Source of the DNA: Agrobacterium tumefaciens
GTDB lineage: Bacteria; Pseudomonadota; Alphaproteobacteria; Rhizobiales; Rhizobiaceae
NCBI RefSeq assembly: GCF_013318015.2
Contig: NZ_CP115843.1
Location: forward strand, 496,001 to 560,000
Length of the DNA stretch: 64,000 nt
Direction of reading: 5' to 3'
Numbering within the stretch: position 1 is the first letter of the stretch; every line of letters starts with the position of its first letter. Positions 1-7,964 of the stretch are shown piece after piece. Under the pieces are notes generated by a model. The model worked only from the letters and a program-made list of their open reading frames with translations, did not search any database and was not told the DNA's origin. Made by a program: the position numbers and the translations under genes.

Positions 1-301
1 TTCGGTGTTAGTTTCCTTGCAATCGCCCCTCTCTACGCTTGACAGAAGAACAACAAACATGAAACGATCGAAACATAATGATCGGATTGTATCATAATAG
101 TTCGCATTATCGGGAGAGGAAGACAACAGGTTTCTGGGTCACATCGTGGTCCATCTACCGGGGCGTGGGAAGCCTTTTCCGGGAGAATGAGGAGGCGTCG
201 GACGCGTGAGGAGCGGATACCGGCGTTAGGGATCGACCATTGTCGGGTGCTGCGACTGGAATAGGTCCGGCACAGTGCAGTTTCAAAGGGAGGAGTTATC
301 C
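1..301. other. Upstream region of the pentose operon, no gene seen
   Basis: No coding frame here has support. It lies ahead of the first transporter gene and should hold its promoter. The regulator of this operon is not in the window and may lie just left of it. An AT-rich inverted repeat at 77-97 is listed separately. A strong ribosome binding site (AGGGAGGAG, about 287-295) sits at the right end, before the GTG start at 302. Confidence 0.5.
77..97. promoter_or_regulatory. Imperfect inverted repeat, candidate operator
   Basis: TAATGAT at 77-83 faces ATCATAA at 91-97 across 7 bases, matching at 6 of 7 positions. It lies about 205 bases before the first gene of a sugar operon, in the most AT-rich part of the gap. 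DeoR- or LacI-type regulators of such operons bind sites like this, but no regulator gene is visible to pair with it. Assignment as an operator is inference. Confidence 0.25.
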
Positions 302-1348
302 GTGAACAAGATTTTCGCAACCATCGCGCTTGCTGCCACGCTTTCGGCGTCGGCTGTCTTTGCGCAGAGCGCCGTCGATACATCGAAGGTCAATAAGGAA
401 TTGATCACCGCGGCGAGTGGCAAGAAATACACCATTGCGACCGTCGTGAAGGTGGATGGCATCGCGTGGTTTGACCGCATGCGCGATGGCGTCGAGCAGT
501 TCAAGGGCGATACCGGAAACGATGTCTGGATGGTTGGCCCAAGTCAGGCCGATGCCGCCGCCCAGGTACAGATTGTTGAAAATCTCATCGCGCAGGGCGT
601 TGACGCCATCGCCATCGTGCCGTTCTCGGTGGAAGCGGTGGAACCGGTGCTCAAGAAAGCCCGCGATCGCGGCATTGTCGTCATCAGCCATGAGGCTTCC
701 AATATCCAGAACGTCGATTTCGACATCGAAGCCTTCGACAACAAGGCCTATGGCGCGAACCTGATGAAGGAGCTCGGCAAATCCATGGGCGGCAAGGGCA
801 AATATGTCGCCACCGTTGGCAGTCTGACGTCCAAGTCGCAGATGGAATGGATCGATGGCGCCGTCGAGTACCAGAAGGCCAACTTCCCGGAAATGTCGCA
901 GGCGACCGAGCGGCTTGAAACCTATGACGACGCCAATACCGACTACACCAAACTCAAGGAAGCGATGACCGCCTATCCTGATATCACCGGTATTCTCGGC
1001 GCGCCGATGCCGACATCGGCAGGCGCGGGTCGCCTGATCGCCGAAGGCGGTCTGTCGGGCAAGGTCTTCTTCTCGGGCACGGGCCTGGTTTCCGTTGCCG
1101 GCGAATACATCAAGAACGATAACATCCAGTACATTCAGTTCTGGGATCCGGCCGTTGCCGGTTATGCCATGAACATGCTGGCTGTCGCGGTTCTCGAGAA
1201 GAAGAACGAGCAGATCAAGGCCGGCCTGAATATGGGCCTGCCCGGTTACGAAAGCCTGCTGGTTCCTGACGCCTCCAAGCCACATCTGCTCTATGGCGCA
1301 GGTTGGGTCGGCGTGACCAAAGAAAACATGGACAAGTACGACTTCTGA
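302..1348 (+). CDS. Sugar ABC transporter, periplasmic binding protein (LsrB/ribose type)
   Basis: 348 aa. Captures the sugar in the periplasm for the importer encoded by the next three genes. The N-terminus is a signal peptide of about 21 residues ending in SAVFA. The rest is a periplasmic-binding-protein type 1 (Peripla_BP_4) fold. The C-terminus (ENMDKYDF) closely resembles the end of LsrB, the AI-2 binding protein, but the AI-2 contact residues are not conserved (see findings). The start is taken as GTG 302, because AGGGAGGAG lies 7-15 bases before it. An earlier in-frame GTG at 275 would spoil the signal peptide. The downstream kinase, DeoC and aldehyde dehydrogenase suggest deoxyribose or another pentose as ligand. 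That ligand is inferred. Confidence 0.88.
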   Translation: MNKIFATIALAATLSASAVFAQSAVDTSKVNKELITAASGKKYTIATVVKVDGIAWFDRMRDGVEQFKGDTGNDVWMVGPSQADAAAQVQIVENLIAQGVDAIAIVPFSVEAVEPVLKKARDRGIVVISHEASNIQNVDFDIEAFDNKAYGANLMKELGKSMGGKGKYVATVGSLTSKSQMEWIDGAVEYQKANFPEMSQATERLETYDDANTDYTKLKEAMTAYPDITGILGAPMPTSAGAGRLIAEGGLSGKVFFSGTGLVSVAGEYIKNDNIQYIQFWDPAVAGYAMNMLAVAVLEKKNEQIKAGLNMGLPGYESLLVPDASKPHLLYGAGWVGVTKENMDKYDF

Positions 1349-1419
1349 TCCGCACCACGGGGGGAGGGGCAACCCTCTCTCCTTACACCCCGTGTTTTCC
1401 AGCCTTGCACGAGGCCATT

Positions 1420-2919
1420 ATGACTGAAAATCTGATCGAGCTGCGCCATATCGGCAAGCGGTTTGGCGGCGTGAAGGCGCTCGACGACGTGTCGCTGAGC
1501 ATTCGCCCGGGAGAAATCCATTGCCTTGCCGGTGAAAACGGTTCCGGTAAATCCACCGTCATCAAAATCATGTCCGGGGTTTACACGCCCGAGGACGGCG
1601 AGATTCTGATCGACGGGAAGCCTGTTGGCAAACTCGATCCGGTAAAATCCGTTCACCACGGTATTCAGGTGATCTATCAGGATTTTTCGCTGTTCGGTAA
1701 CCTGACGGTCGCCGAAAACCTGGCGATCAATACCTTCCTGATGGAAGGCCGCAAGACGGTCGACTGGCGACAGGTTCGTCAGCTGGCTCAAAAGGCGTTG
1801 GACCGCCTCGGCGTGAGCATCGATCTTGATGCGGATGTCGAAAGCCTGCCCACGTCGGGCAAGCAGATCGTGGCGATCGCCCGCGCTCTCATGGCCGATG
1901 CGCGCCTGATCATCATGGATGAGCCGACGACGGCGCTAACGCGCCACGAGGTCGATGCCCTGTTCAAGATCGTGCGCGATATTCAGGCGCAGGGCATTGC
2001 CGTTCTCTTTGTCAGCCACAAGATGCGCGAGATGCTCGAAATCAGCGAGCGCCTGACCGTTTTCCGCAACGGCAAGAAGGTTGCCGAAGGACCGATTGCC
2101 GAATTCGACGAGCCGGCAATCACACGCGCGATGACGGGGCAGGAACTGACCGCCCACAGCTACCAGTGGGCTCCTCGGGAGGGCGCCGACATGCCGGTGC
2201 TGGAAGTGCGCAATCTCTCGGTTCCGGGTTCGGTGGAAAATGCCGACCTGACGCTGAGGTCGGGCGAAATCGTCGGTATTTCGGGCTTGATCGGTTCGGG
2301 TCGTACCGAACTTGCACTGGCGCTGTTTGGCATGCGCCCTGACTTTACAGGTTCAGTGCGCCTTGCAGGCCGCGAGGTTCACCCGAGGACCGTTCAGGAA
2401 GGTATTGCCTGCGGTGTCGCCTATGTTCCGGAGGACCGCCTGACCGAGGGGCTATTCCTGACACAATCGATCGAGCGCAATATCATTGTCACGTCGATTG
2501 AGAAATTTGTCCGTGGTCTCTTCATCAATCGTAAAAAGGCCGACGAAACGACCCGCGATATGTTCTCGGCCATGCAGATCGTGGCGCCGGGACCGCACAC
2601 GCCGGTCAACCATCTGTCCGGCGGCAACGCACAGCGCGTGGTTCTGGCCCGCTGGCTGCTGACGGGCGCCAAAGTGCTGATCCTGAACGGCCCGACCGTC
2701 GGTGTCGATGTTGGTTCCAAAGCACAGATTCATAACATCATCCGCAAACTGGCCGAAAAGGAAGGCCTGTCCGTGCTGATGATTTCCGACGATGTCCCGG
2801 AACTGGTGCAGAACTGCAATCGCGTGGTGGTTATGCACCGCGGCCGTTTCGTTGACGAATTGTCCGGAGAAGGCATGACCGAAGACGCCGTTAATGACCG
2901 GCTCAAGACGCTGAATTGA
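1420..2919 (+). CDS. Sugar ABC transporter ATP-binding protein, two NBDs
   Basis: 499 aa. Energises the importer at the inner face of the membrane. It has two ABC domains in one chain, as in RbsA/MglA. The first has a good Walker A (GENGSGKST, residues 38-46), a degenerate signature (LPTSGKQ) and a normal Walker B (LIIMDEPTT). The second has a degenerate Walker A (GLIGSGRTE), a good signature (LSGGNAQR) and a Walker B reading LILNGPTVG, where Asp-Glu is replaced by Asn-Gly. The C-terminal site is therefore probably unable to hydrolyse ATP. The start at ATG 1420 begins the conserved domain directly. It lies 71 bases after the binding-protein gene and 13 before the first permease. Confidence 0.92.
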   Translation: MTENLIELRHIGKRFGGVKALDDVSLSIRPGEIHCLAGENGSGKSTVIKIMSGVYTPEDGEILIDGKPVGKLDPVKSVHHGIQVIYQDFSLFGNLTVAENLAINTFLMEGRKTVDWRQVRQLAQKALDRLGVSIDLDADVESLPTSGKQIVAIARALMADARLIIMDEPTTALTRHEVDALFKIVRDIQAQGIAVLFVSHKMREMLEISERLTVFRNGKKVAEGPIAEFDEPAITRAMTGQELTAHSYQWAPREGADMPVLEVRNLSVPGSVENADLTLRSGEIVGISGLIGSGRTELALALFGMRPDFTGSVRLAGREVHPRTVQEGIACGVAYVPEDRLTEGLFLTQSIERNIIVTSIEKFVRGLFINRKKADETTRDMFSAMQIVAPGPHTPVNHLSGGNAQRVVLARWLLTGAKVLILNGPTVGVDVGSKAQIHNIIRKLAEKEGLSVLMISDDVPELVQNCNRVVVMHRGRFVDELSGEGMTEDAVNDRLKTLN

Positions 2920-2932
2920 GGGGCCGCAAAAC

Positions 2933-3910
2933 ATGAAATTCTTCAGAAGCACAGAGTTTATTATTGCCGGCGTCTTGCTGGCGGCCATGGTCATTATTGG
3001 TACTATCAACCCGGCATTCTGGTCGCTGGACAACATTTTCGGGCTGCTGCGTTCCAATGTCGTGATCGGCATTATGGCGCTCGGCGTCCTGCTGGTAATG
3101 ATTTCCGGCGGTATCGATGTTTCGTTCACGGCCTTTGCCATTGCAGCGATGTATCTGACTGTGCGCGCCATGGTCTATCTCGGCTATGACGGCGTGCTCG
3201 TTCCCTTCGTTGCGGCAACGCTGATAGGGCTGGCTCTTGGTGCGTTCAACGGTTTCATTATCCACCGTTTTAGGATGATCCCGCTGATCGTGACGCTTGG
3301 AACCGGATCGATCGTGCGCGGTCTGGTTCTCGGCCTCGTCGGCACCAGCATCGTCAACATCAACAAGATGCCAAAGGAACTGATCGGGTTCGGCAAAACC
3401 GACGTCATCTCGCTGACGTCGGCCACGGGATCGACTTTCGGACTGACCGCGATGTTTGTGGTCTATATGGGTCTGGCATTGGTTATCCACCTCGTCCTCA
3501 CCTACACCATGATCGGGCGCAGTGTTTATGCCTATGGCGGCTCGCCCGAAGCGGCCAAGCGCGTTGGCTTCAATACCGGCGCGACGATCTTCTTTGTCTA
3601 CTGCGTTGCCGGTGCGCTGGCAGGTTTCTCAGGGCTGCTGCACTCATCGATGATCTGGCTTGCCAACCCGCGTGACTTTGTCGGTCTCGAACTCGACGTG
3701 ATAGCGGCCGTGGTTCTGGGCGGGGCATCGATCTTTGGCGGACGCGGCACGGTTCTCGGCACCTTGATGGGCGTGTTCATGCTGGTGATGGTCAAAAACT
3801 CACTGATCATCATGAAGGTGGACACCACCTGGCAGCGCGTCGTTGTCGGCCTGATCATCATCGTCGCCACCGCCATCACCGCATGGCGCGATCGCAAAAG
3901 CATAGCGTAA
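2933..3910 (+). CDS. Sugar ABC transporter permease 1
   Basis: 325 aa, BPD_transp_2 family (RbsC-like), with about ten hydrophobic segments spread over the whole length. It forms half of the membrane channel; the next gene encodes the other half. The loop containing GGASIFGGRGTVLGT near residues 265-280 is the family's conserved contact with the ATPase. ATG 2933 is preceded by GAGGGG. The gene overlaps nothing and is followed 14 bases later by permease 2, which fits a heteromeric channel as in Lsr and related transporters. Confidence 0.92.
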   Translation: MKFFRSTEFIIAGVLLAAMVIIGTINPAFWSLDNIFGLLRSNVVIGIMALGVLLVMISGGIDVSFTAFAIAAMYLTVRAMVYLGYDGVLVPFVAATLIGLALGAFNGFIIHRFRMIPLIVTLGTGSIVRGLVLGLVGTSIVNINKMPKELIGFGKTDVISLTSATGSTFGLTAMFVVYMGLALVIHLVLTYTMIGRSVYAYGGSPEAAKRVGFNTGATIFFVYCVAGALAGFSGLLHSSMIWLANPRDFVGLELDVIAAVVLGGASIFGGRGTVLGTLMGVFMLVMVKNSLIIMKVDTTWQRVVVGLIIIVATAITAWRDRKSIA

Positions 3911-3924
3911 CGGGAGAGCGCATC

Positions 3925-4923
3925 ATGAAAAATTCGTTCGATATGCGCCGGCTTCTCGGCAACGACAACAACATCCTTCAGCTCCTTGTGATCACCGTCA
4001 TCGTCTTCGCGCTGATGACCTGGATGAACCCCGGCAAGTTCCTGAATTATTACAACTTCGAGTCCATCAGCTATATCATGCCCGAACTGGGGATCCTCTC
4101 CATCGCCATGATGATTGCCATGCTGACCGGCGGCATCGATCTTTCCGTGGTGGGCATTGCCAATCTGGCGGGTATCATCGCCGGCGTCTATTTCCATTCC
4201 ACCATGGTTCAGGCAGGGCAGTCCTCTACGTCGGGCATGGTGTTCTACACCGGTCTTGGCATCCTGCTCGCCATGGCAGTCGGCTTGCTGGCCGGTTTGG
4301 TCAACGGCCTGCTGGTCGCGAAACTGCGCATTACGCCGATCCTTGCCACGCTTGGCACAGGCCAGGTCTTGATGGGACTGGCACTGGTGATGACCGGCGG
4401 GCCGGCAATCGTCGGTTTTCCCGATGCATGGAACTGGATCGGTAACGGTAAAATCTTCGGCATCGCGACTCCGTTCCTGCTGTTCGTCGCCGTGTGCATC
4501 ATCGTGGCTATCCTGCTGACGCGCTCGACGCTTGGCATCAACCTGATGCTGATCGGGACCAATCCGCGGGCCGCAGTGTTTGCCGGCATCCGCAAAGATC
4601 GCATGATGCTGTATTCCTACATGCTGACCGGCGTTCTGGCGTCACTGGCGGGGATCATTCTGTCCGGCCGAACCAATGCAGCGAAATCCGACTACGGTGC
4701 GTCCTATCTGTTGCAGGCGGTGCTGATCGCGGTACTCGGCGGCACCAATCCCGCAGGCGGAAAGGGGCGGGTTCTTGGCATCGCCATCGCACTGATCGCC
4801 CTCATGCTGCTTTCCTCCGGCTTCCAGATGATGCGGTTCTCCAACCACCTTATCGACTTCATCTGGGGGGCATTCCTCATTCTCGTCATCGCCATCAATG
4901 CGTGGCGCAACCCCGGCAGGTGA
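3925..4923 (+). CDS. Sugar ABC transporter permease 2
   Basis: 332 aa, BPD_transp_2 family, paralogous to the preceding permease. Several long hydrophobic stretches are visible, and the conserved cytoplasmic loop reads LGGTNPAGGKGRVLG near residues 272-286. ATG 3925 is chosen because CGGGAGAG lies just before it; an upstream in-frame extension to 3883 would overlap permease 1. The stop is 4 bases before the DUF4432 gene, so transport and metabolism are translated together. Confidence 0.92.
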   Translation: MKNSFDMRRLLGNDNNILQLLVITVIVFALMTWMNPGKFLNYYNFESISYIMPELGILSIAMMIAMLTGGIDLSVVGIANLAGIIAGVYFHSTMVQAGQSSTSGMVFYTGLGILLAMAVGLLAGLVNGLLVAKLRITPILATLGTGQVLMGLALVMTGGPAIVGFPDAWNWIGNGKIFGIATPFLLFVAVCIIVAILLTRSTLGINLMLIGTNPRAAVFAGIRKDRMMLYSYMLTGVLASLAGIILSGRTNAAKSDYGASYLLQAVLIAVLGGTNPAGGKGRVLGIAIALIALMLLSSGFQMMRFSNHLIDFIWGAFLILVIAINAWRNPGR

Positions 4924-4927
4924 TCTC

Positions 4928-6010
4928 ATGCAGGCGACGGAATTTCATCTCCGCAGGCAGGACTTTACAGACGTCCCGCATCTTCTGGCCGCAACCGATG
5001 GGCTGAAGGTCACCGCCTTCCGCTATGCCACCGGCATTGAGGCACTGCAATTGGACAACCGCCTCGGCCGGATCGTCATATTGCCTTTCATGGGGCAGAT
5101 GATCTGGAGCGTGGCGTTCAACGGCGTCGACCTGACCATGGGAAGCCGCTTTGCCATACCACGACCGGCAGGTTCAATCGTCGAGACCTATGGGTGTTTT
5201 GCATTCCACAGTGGCATGCTGCGCAATGGTTGCCCGTCGCCGCAGGACAATCACCCCCTGCACGGTGAAATGCCCTGTGCCGCCATGGACAAGGCCGGTT
5301 TTGTCGTCGCCCACGACGCGCGCGGCGCCTATGTTCGGGTAACAGGCGAAGTTGAATATGTCATGGGCTTCGGCGCCAATTATCTCGCCCGCCCCAGCGT
5401 GACTTTGCACGCTGAAGACACGCTTTTTGACATGGTCATGGATATCCAGAACCTGTCATCAGCGCCCATGGACCTCATGTATATGTGCCATGTGAACTTT
5501 GCTTATGCCGAGGGTGCACGCATCGTTCAGCCCGTGCCGTATACGCCGGAGCAGGTGAAGGTGCGCACGGCCGTGCCCGGCCATGTGACGCCAAACCCCG
5601 ATTATCTTTCCCTGCTGGAGACGCTGGCAAAGCAGCCTTCAGCCATGGAAGTGCTTAACGAGCCGCAACGTTACGACCCCGAACAGGTGTTTTACATTAA
5701 CGGCCTGCCGACGGACGGCGAGGGGCTTACGCATCTGATGATGCAGCGGCGTGAGGGCGATGGCTTTGCCATCTCCTATCCGCTTGCCGCCTTCCCGAAG
5801 ACGGTGCGCTGGATCCTGGTCAATGGGGATTCGCAAGTTGCCGCATTTGCCCTGCCGTCGACCTGCGAGCCGGAGGGCTATCTGGCGGAGAAGGCCAAGA
5901 ACAACGTGCAGAGCCTGGCACCGGGCGAACGCAGGGCGTTTCCGGTACGGCTCGGCTATCTCGATTGCGCTGCCGCCGATCAGTTCGGCGCCAGGATCAG
6001 CGCCCTTTGA
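4928..6010 (+). CDS. DUF4432 family aldose 1-epimerase-like protein
   Basis: 360 aa, cytoplasmic, no signal peptide. It has the galactose-mutarotase-like beta-sandwich pattern of DUF4432. Conserved polar patches include HGEMP near residue 117 and CHVNFAY near residue 188. Family members sit in sugar operons and are thought to interconvert sugar anomers. Here it would prepare the imported sugar for the kinase encoded next. It follows permease 2 by 4 bases and precedes the kinase by 25. The function as a mutarotase for deoxyribose or a related sugar is inferred from context. Confidence 0.8.
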   Translation: MQATEFHLRRQDFTDVPHLLAATDGLKVTAFRYATGIEALQLDNRLGRIVILPFMGQMIWSVAFNGVDLTMGSRFAIPRPAGSIVETYGCFAFHSGMLRNGCPSPQDNHPLHGEMPCAAMDKAGFVVAHDARGAYVRVTGEVEYVMGFGANYLARPSVTLHAEDTLFDMVMDIQNLSSAPMDLMYMCHVNFAYAEGARIVQPVPYTPEQVKVRTAVPGHVTPNPDYLSLLETLAKQPSAMEVLNEPQRYDPEQVFYINGLPTDGEGLTHLMMQRREGDGFAISYPLAAFPKTVRWILVNGDSQVAAFALPSTCEPEGYLAEKAKNNVQSLAPGERRAFPVRLGYLDCAAADQFGARISAL

Positions 6011-6035
6011 AACAGGATATCCAGGGAATTTCGGC

Positions 6036-6974
6036 ATGAGCAAGAAAATCGGGGTCGTAGGCTCCAACATGGTCGACCTTATCACCTATGTGAACCGTAT
6101 GCCCGGACCGGGCGAGACGCTCGAAGCTCCCGCCTTCGAAATGGGTTGCGGCGGCAAGGGCGCCAATCAGGCGGTGGCTGCGGCGCGTCTTGGCGCTGAC
6201 GTCATGATGGTCACCCGGGTCGGTGAAGATGTCTTCGCCGACAATACCATTCGCAATCTCGAGAGCTTCGGCGTGGATACGCGTCACGTGGTGAAGGTTG
6301 CCGGCAAGTCCAGTGGCGTCGCGCCGATTTTCGTCGAGCAGTCTGGCGAGAATTCGATCCTCATCGTCAAGGGCGCCAATGCCGATCTTCTGCCGGCAGA
6401 GGTCGACAAGGCGGCCGCCGATCTGAAACAGTGCGGTCTGATCCTCATGCAGATGGAAGTGCCGGTTGAGACAGTCTATCACACCATCGAACTTGCGGCC
6501 CAAAACGGTATCGAGACGATCCTCAATCCTGCGCCCGCCGCTGCCAATCTCGATCCGGAGCGTATTCGCCAGGTAACGTTCCTCGTTCCGAACGAGAGCG
6601 AGCTGGCATTACTGTCCGGCTTGCCGACCGAGACCGACGAAGCAATCATCACTGCCGCCCGTTCCCTGATCGCACGCGGTATCCGTACCGTCATCGTGAC
6701 GCTGGGCGGACGTGGCGCGCGCATGATTACGTCAGATGAGATCGTCAATATCGAGCCCGTCAAGGTAACGCCGAAAGACACCACCGGCGCTGGCGACGCC
6801 TTTATTGGCTCCTTTGCCCGCTTTTATGCCGAAACGGGAGAGGTCGTGTCTTCACTGAAGAAGGCATCTCTCTATGCGGCGCATTCCATCACCCGTCCCG
6901 GAACACAGAAGGCCTACGCCAGCATCGAAGAGTTCGAGGCATTCTGCCGCGAACATGCCAATGCCGCAGCCTGA
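6036..6974 (+). CDS. PfkB-family sugar kinase (ribokinase-like)
   Basis: 312 aa. Phosphorylates the imported sugar using ATP. The N-terminal PfkB signature is GCGGKGANQAVAAARLGA (about residues 36-53). The C-terminal signature is DTTGAGDAF (about 248-256), with the catalytic Asp in GAGD. The length is typical for ribokinases. The next gene is deoC, whose substrate is deoxyribose-5-phosphate, so deoxyribose is the simplest substrate, as for deoxyribokinase (DeoK). Ribose remains possible. ATG 6036 starts the conserved KIGVVGSNMVD strand. Confidence 0.9.
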   Translation: MSKKIGVVGSNMVDLITYVNRMPGPGETLEAPAFEMGCGGKGANQAVAAARLGADVMMVTRVGEDVFADNTIRNLESFGVDTRHVVKVAGKSSGVAPIFVEQSGENSILIVKGANADLLPAEVDKAAADLKQCGLILMQMEVPVETVYHTIELAAQNGIETILNPAPAAANLDPERIRQVTFLVPNESELALLSGLPTETDEAIITAARSLIARGIRTVIVTLGGRGARMITSDEIVNIEPVKVTPKDTTGAGDAFIGSFARFYAETGEVVSSLKKASLYAAHSITRPGTQKAYASIEEFEAFCREHANAAA

Positions 6975-6993
6975 CCAGAAGAATGGACAGAAA

Positions 6994-7953
6994 ATGAGCG
7001 AAGCATTCCCCAGAAACAACGGCACGGCTCTCAAACCGGAATGGTTTGAAGATGTATCGGTCAATCGCAGTGCCTCCGAACGGCGGGCAGCAACAATCAC
7101 CACCCGGCGCTCGGTCAAGAAGGAATATCAGGTTGCCTGGCAGATCAAGGCGATTACCTGCATCGATCTGACAACGCTGTCCGGCGACGACACGCCCGGT
7201 CGTGTGCGCCGACTGTGTGCGAAAGCGCGACGTCCGGTTCGGGACGACATTCTTGAGGCACTCGGTCTTGCTGACGCCGGTATCACAACCGGTGCCGTCT
7301 GCGTCTATCCGACCATGGTGCCCCATGCCATCAAGGCACTGGAAGGCACGACTATTCCGGTCGCATCGGTGGCGACGGGCTTTCCCTCCGGCCTCACTCC
7401 GCTACCGCAGCGGCTGGCAGAAATCCGCTATGCCGTCGAGCAGGGCGCTAAGGAGATCGATATCGTTATTACTCGCGAGTTCGTTCTGACGCAGAACTGG
7501 ACCGCACTTTATGACGAGATCGCCGCGATGCGTGAAGCCTGTGGCGACGCCCATATGAAGGCTATCCTGGCGACGGGTGATCTCAATACGCTGACCAATG
7601 TCTATCGCGCCTCGATGGTGGCGATGCAGGCGGGGTCGGACTTCATCAAAACCTCGACCGGCAAAGAGGAGGTCAACGCCACTCTGCCGGTCAGTCTGAC
7701 CATGGTGCGTGCGCTGCGCGACTACGGCGAACTGACTGGCCAGATGGTCGGCTTCAAGCCTGCAGGCGGCTTGAAGACAGCGAAGGACGCGTTGTCGTGG
7801 CTGACGCTGATGAAGGAGGAGCTGGGCAATCGCTGGTTGGAACCGGACCTGTTCCGCATCGGCGCCAGCTCGATGCTTGGCGATATCGAGCGGCAGCTCG
7901 AACATTTCGTAACCGGTCGCTATTCCAGCGCTCACCATCACGCTGCTGCATAA
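6994..7953 (+). CDS. deoC: Deoxyribose-phosphate aldolase
   Basis: 319 aa. Cleaves 2-deoxyribose-5-phosphate to glyceraldehyde-3-phosphate and acetaldehyde. The TIM-barrel motifs are present: DLTTL near residue 54, the Schiff-base lysine in FIKTSTGK, and GFKPAGG for the catalytic lysine that follows. There is an N-terminal extension of about 45 residues compared with E. coli DeoC, typical of the longer alphaproteobacterial form. ATG 6994 starts 19 bases after the kinase stop. The LsrF aldolase of the AI-2 pathway belongs to the same superfamily, but the KTSTG and KPAGG motifs here are those of DeoC. Confidence 0.92.
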   Translation: MSEAFPRNNGTALKPEWFEDVSVNRSASERRAATITTRRSVKKEYQVAWQIKAITCIDLTTLSGDDTPGRVRRLCAKARRPVRDDILEALGLADAGITTGAVCVYPTMVPHAIKALEGTTIPVASVATGFPSGLTPLPQRLAEIRYAVEQGAKEIDIVITREFVLTQNWTALYDEIAAMREACGDAHMKAILATGDLNTLTNVYRASMVAMQAGSDFIKTSTGKEEVNATLPVSLTMVRALRDYGELTGQMVGFKPAGGLKTAKDALSWLTLMKEELGNRWLEPDLFRIGASSMLGDIERQLEHFVTGRYSSAHHHAAA

Positions 7954-7964
7954 GGACTGAAAAA

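Noticed and set aside
302..1348. AI-2 (autoinducer-2) uptake system on the strength of LsrB similarity
   Set aside because: Contact residues for AI-2 do not match, and the neighbours are a PfkB kinase, DeoC and aldehyde dehydrogenase rather than LsrK, LsrF and LsrG. A pentose is the better reading.
296..1372. Long minus-strand open frame opposite the binding-protein gene
   Set aside because: It mirrors a strong gene with signal peptide and family motifs on the plus strand; the minus translation has no recognisable domain. GC-rich codon bias creates such shadow frames throughout this window.
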